From Virgibacillus_N oceani_A (GTDB lineage Bacteria; Bacillota; Bacilli; Bacillales; Amphibacillaceae): DNA of 64,000 bases. Below are positions 25,834 through 34,198 of this stretch, piece after piece. A program made the position numbers and the translations under genes. The stretch lies in NCBI GenBank assembly GCA_041521345.1, contig JBGOHB010000007.1; one strand, written 5' to 3'. Below the pieces are notes generated by a model that did not search any database, was not told the DNA's origin, and saw only the letters and a program-made list of their open reading frames with translations. Position 1 is the stretch's first letter. Every line of letters starts with the position of its first letter.

Positions 25834-26277
25834 ATGAAGGCTGTAACATTTCAGGAAAAGTGGCCAGGAAGCAAAAAAAGGGGATCGTGTCGTTATTCCA
25901 TTCAACGACGGGTGCGGTGATTGTTTCTTTTGCAACCACCAGATGGAAAGCCAGTGCGATAACTCCAATCCACACGGGGAACCCGGCGGCTTATTCGGAT
26001 TTGGCGGTGATTTCGGGAATCATCCCGGCGGCCAGGCAGAATATTTACGCGTTCCTTATGCAGACTTTACGTCATTTAAAGTGCCTGCATCAAATGAATT
26101 GGAAGATGAACAGCTATTATTATCTGACGTGATCCCTACTTCCTGTTGGAGCGTGGAACATAGCAACGTTAAAAAGGGGATACGGTCATTGTACTGGGCA
26201 GTGGTCCTATTGGGCTGATGACACAAAAATTCGCCTGGCTGAAGGGAGTAAAACAGGACACAAATTATACAAAATAA
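25834..26277 (+). pseudogene. Truncated, frameshifted zinc-dependent alcohol dehydrogenase
   Basis: The start (MKAVTFQ at 25834, with GGAAGG upstream) is followed after about ten codons by sequence that belongs some 60 residues further on. Split between frames come DRVVIPF, a cysteine-rich GCGDCFFCNHQMESQCDN with the structural-zinc ligands, FGFGGDFGNHPGGQAEYLR, LSDVIPTSCWSVEH, and VIVLGSGPIGLMTQKFAW with the NAD site. The C-terminal half of the enzyme is absent. The gene has therefore suffered an internal deletion, at least one frameshift and a 3' truncation, and is dead. The intact form resembles glutathione-independent formaldehyde/threonine-type dehydrogenases. Confidence 0.85.
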
Positions 26278-26290
26278 GGGTCTAAAAAAA

Positions 26291-26398
26291 TCTCCCACAA
26301 GTACTTGACTCAATCCAATTTTTCCGAAAGGTTGATACGCAAAGCTACAGACCTAAAGGATTAACTTTACTCCCACGGTGGCTGAGCTACCTCAATTT
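26291..26398 (+). promoter_or_regulatory. Structured leader, candidate c-di-GMP-I-type riboswitch (3' part matches)
   Basis: The leader before the SinI-like gene contains a CCGAAAGG hairpin with a GAAA tetraloop (26324-26331), then ACGCAAAGC (26337-26345), CCTAA, and a stem GCTAC (26344-26348) with GTGGC (26378-26382). A second possible stem is GGTGGC with GCTACC just before the ribosome binding site. The order tetraloop, ACGCAAAGC, CCTAA, paired arms matches the 3' two thirds of c-di-GMP-I (GEMM) riboswitches. The 5' GGCAAA core is not evident, so it may be a divergent variant, a decayed copy or another structured leader. Confidence 0.4.
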
Positions 26399-26412
26399 GG
26401 AGGTTAATTAAC

Positions 26413-26571
26413 ATGGTTAAACAACAAGATTCTGTAAAGTTACGTCATCTTGATGAAGAATGGATTGAATTGACGAGAACTGCAAAGCACAATGGGCTTA
26501 CACTGACGGAAATTCGATGTATTCTGAATAACTTAAAATACGCGTCAATAAATAAATCTAGAACAGGATAA
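26413..26571 (+). CDS. SinI-like anti-repressor peptide
   Basis: This 52-residue peptide has the SinI pattern: LDEEWIELTRTAKHNGLTLT followed by EIRCILNNLK (residues 13-42). In B. subtilis SinI the equivalent LDQEWVELMxEAK...ISxEEIRxYL forms the two helices that bind SinR and relieve repression of biofilm genes. GGAGG lies nine bases before the ATG. No sinR is adjacent, so it would act on a SinR-type repressor encoded elsewhere. The structured leader upstream may control its translation. The nearest biofilm-type gene is the TasA-like gene about 5 kb upstream. Confidence 0.78.
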   Translation: MVKQQDSVKLRHLDEEWIELTRTAKHNGLTLTEIRCILNNLKYASINKSRTG

Positions 26572-26650
26572 TTTTTGGCCCGTATGAATACAAGCGCATC
26601 AAGTTCTGAGGAAATGAAGATTCCCTAGTACCAATTTGCAAAAAATAAAA

Positions 26651-26680
26651 TAAAAACGGAGAGGTATATTACTACCTCTC
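26651..26680 (-). terminator. Terminator of the carboxypeptidase gene
   Basis: GAGAGGTA (26659-26666) and TACCTCTC (26673-26680) form a perfect stem. On the minus strand it is followed by CCGTTTTTATTTTATTTTT. It lies about 70 bases past the carboxypeptidase stop. Confidence 0.88.
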
Positions 26681-26752
26681 GATTAATAATTGGCTAAATA
26701 AATATACGTCATGGATTTTGCATGCATGGATGAGTAATCTTCACCTATTCAT

Positions 26753-28201
26753 CTAATCTATTAAATGACTTTCACCTAGAATGGAAAGTATGGATGCCTC
26801 TGTTGTGCCTTGCCACCTATCAAGTAAAAGATCTGCATCACTGTTGAGTCTTCTATAAGCTTCATTACCAATGGAGCCTTGATCTTGCTGGTGATCAAGT
26901 AAAACTTTAAAACCATTTAAATGCCTGACCATTTTCCCGGCATCTTCTTGCTGTTCATAAATTTCCAGCGCAGCTAAATGGTTATCTAATATACGCGCAT
27001 CACTGGCATTCTCAAATTGGCCTTCTTCTGTAAAGCGCCCCATCACAACATCCCTCATATCAGTAATGTTGTCTGTCCAATACCTGGGGATTTCTGTAGC
27101 AAAATCATCACCATTCAAATCATTAATAGACCCGTCAGCCATGGCAGCAATCATCCCCCATAACCCGTTTTCCACACGATCTACCAGGTCTTGATCATAG
27201 CGATATTGAGGCTGTTGACCAGGCATTTCGAATAGGACAGTTGCTGAACCATTAAGCGCGAATGAAGATCTGGCTTGTCCAGGAAAATCACGTTCCTGAA
27301 AAGCGATATACTGAGCTACACCAGTCTCCTCTTTATCTGAGAACTCCTGCACCCCAAGCGCCGCAGCTAATGCATAACGTTTTGATTTATCCATATCCAA
27401 TGGATAATCATCATATTTTGTGCTATCGTCCGGTCCTAATGGCGGAGGGTCTATCGCAATGGTGACTTCCTCACTTGATTTATTAAGCTTCGGTGTCCCC
27501 ATGTGGTGAAGATCTATAAAAAGCTCTACTACACCGAACTCTTCTTGCAGCTCCACGTAAAGATCTCTCATCATTTGAGACTCTGGCGTTATGAAGAATC
27601 CAAAATCAAGTGTGTTTCCAGGTAAATCTTCTGCTGCAACTTCATAGTCTAAGTCAGCATGAAAATCACGGTTGATATCAAAGCCGCCATTCCTTTGATT
27701 ATAGTACCAGGCAGGATCAGCACCTTCTAAATGCGGGTAAGTAGAAACTACATCATCCCACGGAAAGATACTATGTCTTTGCGGTATCTCGAGGCCATCC
27801 ACGTTTAAGCGTGGAAGGGTAACTATAGTCACCTCGTCACGAACTAATTGAGCGAATGAGTCATCACTGGTTCCAAGGTAATCCAGTATTTCCACAATTG
27901 CCTCGGCACCGCTTTTCTCATTACCATGGATGCTGCTGTTAATATATATTACTTGGTCTCCTGTACCTACACGGGCAGACATTATTTCATTTCCTTGCTG
28001 TGAAAACCCAGCAACATCAACCTCTACCCTTCCATCACTAGCTTCCTCGATGTCGTCTAGCTTTTGAAGAAATTCATCATTGGTCATCCAATCTCTTTCC
28101 GTATCAGCCGATGCTTCACTCACTGGAACCAACACAATCAGGAAAATTGCAGCAAAAAACATACATTGTTTCCAGATATTTTTCTTCATCATAGTCTCCA
28201 T
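26753..28201 (-). CDS. Secreted M14 zinc carboxypeptidase with C-terminal FIMAH-like domain
   Basis: This exported protein of about 482 residues should remove C-terminal residues from peptides. A signal peptide ends near SEASA (about residue 32). The M14 core shows the zinc site IHGNEKSG (HxxE), NRDFHADL and LFIDLHHMGTP, with the catalytic glutamate near TVLFEMPG. The last 100 residues form the helical domain shared with the alkaline phosphatase: ILDNHLAALEIYEQQ, RHLNGFKVLLDHQ and AYRRLNSDADLLLDRW. It ends with an extra 19-residue tail. Three ATG codons occur in a row; the third (28201) is eight bases from AAGGAGG and is preferred. Confidence 0.9.
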   Translation of the reverse strand: METMMKKNIWKQCMFFAAIFLIVLVPVSEASADTERDWMTNDEFLQKLDDIEEASDGRVEVDVAGFSQQGNEIMSARVGTGDQVIYINSSIHGNEKSGAEAIVEILDYLGTSDDSFAQLVRDEVTIVTLPRLNVDGLEIPQRHSIFPWDDVVSTYPHLEGADPAWYYNQRNGGFDINRDFHADLDYEVAAEDLPGNTLDFGFFITPESQMMRDLYVELQEEFGVVELFIDLHHMGTPKLNKSSEEVTIAIDPPPLGPDDSTKYDDYPLDMDKSKRYALAAALGVQEFSDKEETGVAQYIAFQERDFPGQARSSFALNGSATVLFEMPGQQPQYRYDQDLVDRVENGLWGMIAAMADGSINDLNGDDFATEIPRYWTDNITDMRDVVMGRFTEEGQFENASDARILDNHLAALEIYEQQEDAGKMVRHLNGFKVLLDHQQDQGSIGNEAYRRLNSDADLLLDRWQGTTEASILSILGESHLID

Positions 28202-28411
28202 CATCATATCCTCCTTAAAATTTCACAAAATGTGTATTAGTAACAAATACAGCAGTTTTACGATGTATCCCTATAATATATTTTCATAGATTCCCTCCCT
28301 GTTATTTAAGCGTTTCTATTATGCCTAGTATCATAGATGTGTTTATACACTTTGAATAAAATAAATATACAATAGACTGAAAATAGTCTGAGATTAAAGA
28401 GCGAGAATATC

Positions 28412-29665
28412 TTATTCAGCCTTTCTTTTAGCTTCCTCTTCAGCTTCCACATATCTTGACTGCCCTTTAAGTTCCCCTTCCGTACCTGCTACAACTACGG
28501 AAGCAGAAGCATCTCCAATGATGTTAACCGTTGTCCTGAACATATCAAGGATACGATCAATACCAGCGATTAAAGCAATTCCCTCAAGCGGCATGCCAAT
28601 CGTCGTTAAAACCATTGCAAGCATAATCATTCCAGCACCTGGCACCCCTGCCGTACCAATGGAAGCGAGAACCGTCATAATGACGACTGTAGCAAGTTGC
28701 ATTATCGTTAATTCGAGACCATAGAACTGAGCAATAAAGACAACGGCAACCCCTTGATAAATAGCTGTTCCATCCATGTTGACTGTTGCTCCTAATGGCA
28801 GGACGAAACTACTTATTTTATTGGATACGCCTAAATTTTCCTGTGTATTTTTCATCGTTACTGGCAATGTACCTGCGCTGCTCGCTGTACTGAATGCAAC
28901 AACAGCAGCCGGTATAATCCCTTTAAAGAACTTGAGTGGATTCATTTTTGCAAATACTTTTACGGCTGAAGAATAAACGAATATCGCATGTAACAGACAA
29001 GCAATCCCTACTGCTAAAATAACTTTTGAAAGCGGCAACAATACCGATGCTCCATACTGCCCAATAATCGGTGCAACAAGCCCTAGAACCCCAATTGGTG
29101 CAAAACGCATGATGACACTCGTGACCCAAAACATGATTTCAGCAAAGCCATCAAAAAAGCGATGAACAGGATCAGCCTTTTTTCCGACAACTGTAATGGC
29201 CAACCCAATAAAGATGGCAAAGAAAATAATTTGCAGAATATTACCCTCTGTTAAAGCGCCAAATGGATTTTCAGGCACGATATTAAGAAATGTTTGAATA
29301 ACTCCTTCTGATTCATTCACTTGTACTTCCTCTGTTGATGATACGTCGATGGATAAGCCTTCACCTGGTGATATAATAAACGCTAAACCCAATCCAATGG
29401 TAATAGCCACAGCTGTTGTCATTAAATAATAACCAATTGTTTTTGAGCCGACTCTTCCTAATGATTTCATGTCACCAATGCTTGCTATTCCAATAACAAG
29501 CGTAGCAAGAATTAATGGCGCAATAATGAAATTAATCAAGCGTAAAAATAAATCGCCTAATGGGGCTAATATTTCAATTGATTCACCAAAAATGATCCCA
29601 AGAATGATGGCAATGACAAATGCAATTAAAATTTGCATCAATAAATTCCCTTTTAAAATCTTCAT
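28412..29665 (-). CDS. Dicarboxylate/amino acid:cation symporter (DAACS family, GltP/GltT-like)
   Basis: This 417-residue inner-membrane protein imports glutamate, aspartate or C4-dicarboxylates with protons or sodium. The family signatures are all present: the serine-rich hairpin AFSTASSAGTLPVTM, the ion/substrate site LGATVNMDGTAIYQ, the second hairpin ASIGTAGVPGAGMIML and DRILDMFRTTVNIIGD. Length and eight-helix layout are normal. It is divergent from the glnK-glnL sensor-regulator pair, which is its probable controller, and the shared intergenic region has a 9-base palindrome. The C-terminal tail is charged (EAEEEAKRKAE). Confidence 0.92.
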   Translation of the reverse strand: MKILKGNLLMQILIAFVIAIILGIIFGESIEILAPLGDLFLRLINFIIAPLILATLVIGIASIGDMKSLGRVGSKTIGYYLMTTAVAITIGLGLAFIISPGEGLSIDVSSTEEVQVNESEGVIQTFLNIVPENPFGALTEGNILQIIFFAIFIGLAITVVGKKADPVHRFFDGFAEIMFWVTSVIMRFAPIGVLGLVAPIIGQYGASVLLPLSKVILAVGIACLLHAIFVYSSAVKVFAKMNPLKFFKGIIPAAVVAFSTASSAGTLPVTMKNTQENLGVSNKISSFVLPLGATVNMDGTAIYQGVAVVFIAQFYGLELTIMQLATVVIMTVLASIGTAGVPGAGMIMLAMVLTTIGMPLEGIALIAGIDRILDMFRTTVNIIGDASASVVVAGTEGELKGQSRYVEAEEEAKRKAE

Positions 29666-29758
29666 AATTCCCCTTCCCCTGTTATTAAATTTTTCTTAGC
29701 ATTACTTCGTTCCCGTTCCATCTACCCTCCCTATTAAATATAGAGACGCTCCAAAATC

Positions 29759-29780
29759 AAAAAGTAATCGCTTACTTTTT
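29759..29780. promoter_or_regulatory. Perfect palindrome between symporter and glnK, candidate operator
   Basis: AAAAAGTAA (29759-29767) and TTACTTTTT (29772-29780) are perfect inverted repeats around TCGC. The site lies about 95 bases before the symporter start and 140 before the glnK start. It could be bound by GlnL or another regulator. B. subtilis GlnL is reported to use TTTTGT direct repeats, which this does not match. Confidence 0.4.
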
Positions 29781-29920
29781 CAGATAGCCTAAATATTTAG
29801 AAATATTTGGAATTCATTTACATTAATAGATTCTTTCTGCTATTATAAAATGTAAACTACACCAATAAACGGAAAACTACAAAAAAACGTATTTTGAATT
29901 TTTAAGGAGGCAATAATATA

Positions 29921-31219
29921 TTGGTTCCTTCTATAAATAATAATAGATATCTCTTTTTTTATATGCTGGTATTAATTCCTATAGCAGGTGAATTGAACTT
30001 TTATCCTTTTAACGACTCTTTTCGTGTCAGCTTTGGCATGCCGACATTTTTCTTTTTATTATTTATATCGCATAAAAAAATTCCCGCTATCCTTTCCGGG
30101 ATTATCGCTGGAATATCTGTTGTATTTTTTCGTATTTTGCTCGACGCTTTTCATTATGATCTCTTGTATTTATTTCAACAGCACTACCCTACCTTTTATT
30201 ATTACTTTACTTTTGGCTGTCTGTTTTATATGACAAGGGCTAAGCATTATATTCATCGATCTATTCTCATTAGTATGCTGGGAACATTATTTGATATTTT
30301 AGCCAGTTTAGGGGAGTTATTATTCCAATACTTGGCATTTAACTCAATGATAGTGTTTGAGGACATGCAGAAAATAAGCATTATAGCTGTTTTTCGGAGC
30401 TTCTCTACGGTGGGCTTATTAAATTTATTAATACTTTATAAAACGCGTTTAAGACAAGAAGAAATAGAAAAACAAAACAACCAGCTCACTTTAGTTATTT
30501 CTAATTTATATGAGGAATCCATTAATTTACAAAAAACGTTAATAAGTAGTGAGGCTATTACAAAAGACGCCTATCATTTATATTACACTCTGAAGAACAT
30601 GCCATCTTTGAATCCTGAAAATAAAACTGACTTAGCTCAAAAGGCTCTGAAAATTGCCGGCGAGACACATGAGATTAAAAAGGATAATCAAAGGATACAT
30701 TCCGGACTCTCCAGGCTTATCACAGACAAAAGTTTTTCGGAGTATATGGAAATAAACAAACTAATAGATATCGCCTTAAAATCTAATAGAAAATATGCAA
30801 ATGCATTAGGAAAAGACATTACTATTTCATCATCTATTCAAGAAGACCATTCCTATTATCATGTATATCAGATTCTCTCCATCATAAATAATATACTCGC
30901 AAATGCGATAGAGTCTATGAGAGATTCCGGCAGCGTAGCTATACATGTAAGCAGGGAACAAAATGTAATTGAATTTCAAATCAAAGATAATGGTCCCGGT
31001 ATTCCACAAAATCAAATACATTTAGTTTTCAAACCTGGATTTACAAATAAATATGATCATGATGGCAGATCATTTACTGGTATTGGGCTTACTTATGTAA
31101 AGGGATTGGTGGAAAGTCTTGAGGGTGAAATTTCATTGCAAAGCAGTGTCGGGAAAAGAAGTGGAACTTCCTATAAAATACGATTACCCATTAAAAACAT
31201 AACATGGAAAGGCGGGTGA
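29921..31219 (+). CDS. glnK: Membrane sensor histidine kinase, GlnK (YcbA)-like
   Basis: This 432-residue protein has about six hydrophobic segments in residues 10-190 and then a cytoplasmic kinase. The phospho-acceptor is probably His in AGETHEIKKDNQRIHSGL. The ATP-binding domain shows the N box NNILANAIESM, DNGPGIP and TGIGLTYVKGL. The mix of an integral-membrane sensor with this H-box matches the GlnK family of Bacillus, which senses glutamine or related amino acids. The start is TTG 29921, ten bases after AAGGAGG. The partner response regulator starts five bases after its stop codon. Confidence 0.87.
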   Translation: MVPSINNNRYLFFYMLVLIPIAGELNFYPFNDSFRVSFGMPTFFFLLFISHKKIPAILSGIIAGISVVFFRILLDAFHYDLLYLFQQHYPTFYYYFTFGCLFYMTRAKHYIHRSILISMLGTLFDILASLGELLFQYLAFNSMIVFEDMQKISIIAVFRSFSTVGLLNLLILYKTRLRQEEIEKQNNQLTLVISNLYEESINLQKTLISSEAITKDAYHLYYTLKNMPSLNPENKTDLAQKALKIAGETHEIKKDNQRIHSGLSRLITDKSFSEYMEINKLIDIALKSNRKYANALGKDITISSSIQEDHSYYHVYQILSIINNILANAIESMRDSGSVAIHVSREQNVIEFQIKDNGPGIPQNQIHLVFKPGFTNKYDHDGRSFTGIGLTYVKGLVESLEGEISLQSSVGKRSGTSYKIRLPIKNITWKGG

Positions 31220-31223
31220 TATC

Positions 31224-32147
31224 ATGCTATTTTATATCGTGGATGATGATGAAGGCACACGTGCCATGTTAACCGAAATTATAGAAGATGGCGATTTAGG
31301 GGTAGTGATAGGTGAGGCAGAGAATGGTTCTATGCTCGATGAACGACTTTTCACATCAGGAAAGGTAGATATTTTGTTAATTGACTTATTAATGCCGAAT
31401 AAAGATGGGATTGAAACTGTCCATGACATAAAGCCCATATTTAAAGGAAAAACGATTATGATTTCCCAGATTGAATCAAAAGAATTGATTGCGCAGGCAT
31501 ATTCCCATGGTATTGCCTACTTTATCATTAAACCAATCAATAAAATAGAAGTGCTATCAGTAATTAAAAACGTGACAGAAAACATTCATTTGGAGAAATC
31601 AATATATAATATCCATAAGTTAGCGGGAGATACACTTCCAGGCCATCCTGCACCAAAAGAAAATAATGCTTTCGCACAAGATTTCACATCATACGCCCAG
31701 TTGCTTTTATCAGAAGCAGGTATAGTAGGCGAAAATGGGTATCAGGATTTATTGGATATTTTAGATTATCTTTTTAAATATGAAGAAGAAGAAACACTGA
31801 ATCATGGCCTCCCTCACTTAAAGGACATTTCTTTAGAGCTGGCAAAAGAAAAAAAAGGACCATCATCTCAAAAAGAATTAAAACGCGAGATAAAAGCTTC
31901 TGAACAGCGTATCCGCAGGGCTGTTTATCATTCATTGACTCACTTTGCTTCCCTTGGGTTAGATGATTTTATGAACCCATCATTTGAAAAATATGCATCC
32001 AAGTTTTTTGACTTTGCCGTAGTACGAAAAAGAATGGATGAAATAGGAAATAAGAAACCACTATCATCTCCGCAAATACGAGTTAATACAAAAAAATTCA
32101 TTCAAGTTTTATATTTTGAGACCAAGCGGTTAATGGAAGAAACATAA
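31224..32147 (+). CDS. glnL: Response regulator GlnL (YcbB)-like
   Basis: This 307-residue regulator has a receiver domain (residues 1-115) with the acidic pocket DDD (7-9), phospho-acceptor Asp54 in LLIDLLMP and Lys102 in FIIKPIN. The C-terminal part (about 130-305) matches the YcbB domain typical of GlnL, with a basic helical region (KRMDEIGNKKPLSSPQIRVN and KKFIQVLYFETKRL). With GlnK it probably activates an amino-acid uptake or glutaminase gene; here the divergent DAACS symporter is the obvious target. A strong terminator follows. Confidence 0.88.
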   Translation: MLFYIVDDDEGTRAMLTEIIEDGDLGVVIGEAENGSMLDERLFTSGKVDILLIDLLMPNKDGIETVHDIKPIFKGKTIMISQIESKELIAQAYSHGIAYFIIKPINKIEVLSVIKNVTENIHLEKSIYNIHKLAGDTLPGHPAPKENNAFAQDFTSYAQLLLSEAGIVGENGYQDLLDILDYLFKYEEEETLNHGLPHLKDISLELAKEKKGPSSQKELKREIKASEQRIRRAVYHSLTHFASLGLDDFMNPSFEKYASKFFDFAVVRKRMDEIGNKKPLSSPQIRVNTKKFIQVLYFETKRLMEET

Positions 32148-32165
32148 GGGGAATTGAATGATTTT

Positions 32166-32221
32166 CAGCCTTCATAACTCTCGATCGTTAGTAGTAGAAG
32201 GAGCGTTGTGAGGGCTGTTTT
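32166..32221 (+). terminator. Terminator of glnK-glnL
   Basis: Two 13-base arms (32166-32178 and 32205-32217) pair fully with two G-U wobbles and are followed by TTTTCTGG. The hairpin begins 18 bases past the glnL stop. Confidence 0.8.
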
Positions 32222-32276
32222 CTGGTAGTCTCTAAACTGTGAGTTGAAATAGAGAAATAAAATTCTATTTATGATG

Positions 32277-32474
32277 TTATTTATAGCCGTAACCCTTTTT
32301 TAGTTCCTCTACTTCCTGTTTTAAACGATCAATCTCTTTGTTCAATGCCACATAGTCTTTAGTAACCGTGTCCAGGAACCCATCAACATCATATTGATTA
32401 TAACCTCGAAAGGATTGTCTAAAGCGTGCTTCCATAACATCATTTGCAGATAAATTAACTTGATCACTCATCAT
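32277..32474 (-). CDS. Short DivIVA/GpsB N-terminal-domain protein
   Basis: This 65-residue protein consists only of a DivIVA-type membrane-binding N terminus and the start of a coiled coil: NLSANDVMEARFRQSFRGYN, then QYDVDGFLDTVTKDYVALNK and a heptad-rich EIDRLKQEVEELKK. GpsB proteins carry the same beginning but are about 95-115 residues with a C-terminal trimerisation segment, which is missing here. It may be a GpsB-like adaptor of cell division or a truncated paralogue. The open frame starts with two adjacent ATGs behind GAGGTGGTGG. Confidence 0.78.
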   Translation of the reverse strand: MMSDQVNLSANDVMEARFRQSFRGYNQYDVDGFLDTVTKDYVALNKEIDRLKQEVEELKKGYGYK

Positions 32475-32612
32475 TCCACCACCTCAAATGATCAATTTCA
32501 TTCTAGTTTATTTAATAATCATAATGTAAAAATTATAATTCCTATGAGCTTGTTATACCATTTAAGGGGGGAAGCGTCAATTAAACCTAAAATATAAAAA
32601 AAGGCGTGCTAT

Positions 32613-32774
32613 ATGAACATTATTCTGGTTATCACAAACCTATCTTTATTTCTTTTTGCATTCTTCTTTTCTATCAGGGAATCCTTCATTTCTTCCAATA
32701 TTTCCAATTTCAAGGGAAAACAGGCTAGAACGGTAAATTATGACTTGCTTACTATTGATGATGCGGGAGACTAA
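32613..32774 (+). CDS. Possible small membrane protein
   Basis: A 53-codon frame encodes one hydrophobic helix (IILVITNLSLFLFAFFFSI, residues 3-21) and a polar tail ending DLLTIDDAGD. An AAAGGCG stretch lies eight bases before the ATG. I do not recognise a family. It is the only plausible gene in 32475-32927 and could be a chance frame. Confidence 0.35.
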   Translation: MNIILVITNLSLFLFAFFFSIRESFISSNISNFKGKQARTVNYDLLTIDDAGD

Positions 32775-32887
32775 GATGTATCAAATCATTGCTTGAGATG
32801 CTGAAAACAACGCAGCTGATCATTTAACGAACGCCTCTATCTTTACGAAAATTTTGTGGCGGGGAAGGCCTGACCCCATTATTAAAA

Positions 32888-32920
32888 GGAGGCCCTAAAA
32901 AGGCCCCCTGCTTCTTTTTT
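32888..32920. terminator. Bidirectional terminator next to gbsB
   Basis: GGAGGCC and GGCCCCC arms pair around CTAAAAA, with T-rich tails on both strands (CTTCTTTTTTT on plus, CCTTTTAATAAT on minus). It ends eight bases from the gbsB stop codon and should terminate the gbsAB transcript. Confidence 0.75.
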
Positions 32921-32927
32921 TAACATA

Positions 32928-34136
32928 TTAAACTGTTTTTGGTACTAACTTGAAGCAGCGTTTGTAGATCCATTGGTAATCTTTTTCAGTAAGATCACGC
33001 GGGTTACCAACTGTTTGCGGATCGTTCATTGCTTCTTTTGAAAGACGATCAATCATGTCAGATGAAACACCTTGTTTTTCCAGATTAGGAATATCTAAGT
33101 CTTCTTCTAGTTTGTACATTTCTTTAACAGCTGCTTTTGCCGCTTCTTCTGTTGTCATATGGAAGGTATCCACACCTAGTGCTTGTGCAATGCGTGCAAA
33201 TTTAGCTGGATGACCTTTCCAATTATATTCCATTACAGGTCCCATCATTGTTGCTACAGCTTGACCATGTGCCACTGGAATAATTCCACCAAGTGTTTGG
33301 GACATTGCGTGTGCCGCACCAGCAGATTCACTACCGTATGATAGACCAGCTAACATAGCAGCTTGTGCCATACCGTAACGTGCTTCTAAGTCGCCACCGT
33401 CAGCATACGCACGACGAATGTATTTGCCTACATACTCAATTGCTAACAATGCAACCGCATCTGTTACAGGTTGAGCATAATGCATTGTGTAGCATTCAAT
33501 TGCATGTGCTAGTGCATCAATACCTGTCATTGCTGTTACATGAGGGGGCATGGATACATGCAGTTCAGGATCAAGAATCGTTAAGTATGCTGCAATTAAT
33601 GGTCCCCCAGTGTTGAATTTAAATTCCCGCTCTTCATCAGTGATAACTGCCCATTGTGTTACTTCAGAACCTGTTCCAGCAGTAGTTGGAATTGTTGTTA
33701 ATGGTGGAATACGGTTTTCTAAAGGTTTTTTACCTTCTGCGGCTTCATAATCAAGTACTGAACCTTCGTGTGTTGCTTCTACCCCAATACCTTTTGCTGT
33801 ATCCATCGAGCTTCCGCCGCCAACTGCAACCAGGCCATCACAGCCTTGTTCTTTAAATACTTTAGCGCCTTCAGCAATCAAACGTACTGGAGGGTTAGGT
33901 TCTACTTTATTAAAGACAATAACTTCAACACCAGCCTCTTGTAAATGTTTTTCAACAGGGGCAGTAACACCAGCTTGATAGATTCCTGGATCTGTTACTA
34001 AAAGTGCTTTTGTAACACCAAGGTTTTTTACTTCTTCACCGATATGTTTGATAGATCCAATACCATGTTTGATTGTTGTTGGAATTTCAAAGGTATGAAA
34101 TTTATGCATATGTTCTACTTTCATGTTTAAACTCAT
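32928..34136 (-). CDS. gbsB: Type III (iron-dependent) alcohol dehydrogenase, choline dehydrogenase GbsB
   Basis: This 402-residue cytoplasmic enzyme should oxidise choline to betaine aldehyde with NAD. The nucleotide site is AVGGGSSMDTAKGI, followed by PTTAGTGSEVTQWAVI. The iron ligands appear as Asp in LDPELH and histidines in DALAHAIECY, GAAHAMSQ and PVAHGQAV. Length equals B. subtilis GbsB. It lies 62 bases downstream of the betaine-aldehyde dehydrogenase gene in the same order as gbsA-gbsB, and a GbsR-type regulator lies 7 kb away. The start has AGGAGG nine bases upstream. Confidence 0.9.
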   Translation of the reverse strand: MSLNMKVEHMHKFHTFEIPTTIKHGIGSIKHIGEEVKNLGVTKALLVTDPGIYQAGVTAPVEKHLQEAGVEVIVFNKVEPNPPVRLIAEGAKVFKEQGCDGLVAVGGGSSMDTAKGIGVEATHEGSVLDYEAAEGKKPLENRIPPLTTIPTTAGTGSEVTQWAVITDEEREFKFNTGGPLIAAYLTILDPELHVSMPPHVTAMTGIDALAHAIECYTMHYAQPVTDAVALLAIEYVGKYIRRAYADGGDLEARYGMAQAAMLAGLSYGSESAGAAHAMSQTLGGIIPVAHGQAVATMMGPVMEYNWKGHPAKFARIAQALGVDTFHMTTEEAAKAAVKEMYKLEEDLDIPNLEKQGVSSDMIDRLSKEAMNDPQTVGNPRDLTEKDYQWIYKRCFKLVPKTV

Positions 34137-34198
34137 AATGTTAATCCTCCTGGTTATCTATAATTATTATATTTATAAGTCCTATTTTACCTGTTTAC

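Noticed and set aside
32861..32880. GGGGAAGGCCTGACCCC as part of a named repeat family
   Set aside because: Short imperfect palindrome common in Bacillaceae intergenic DNA; no second full copy in the window.
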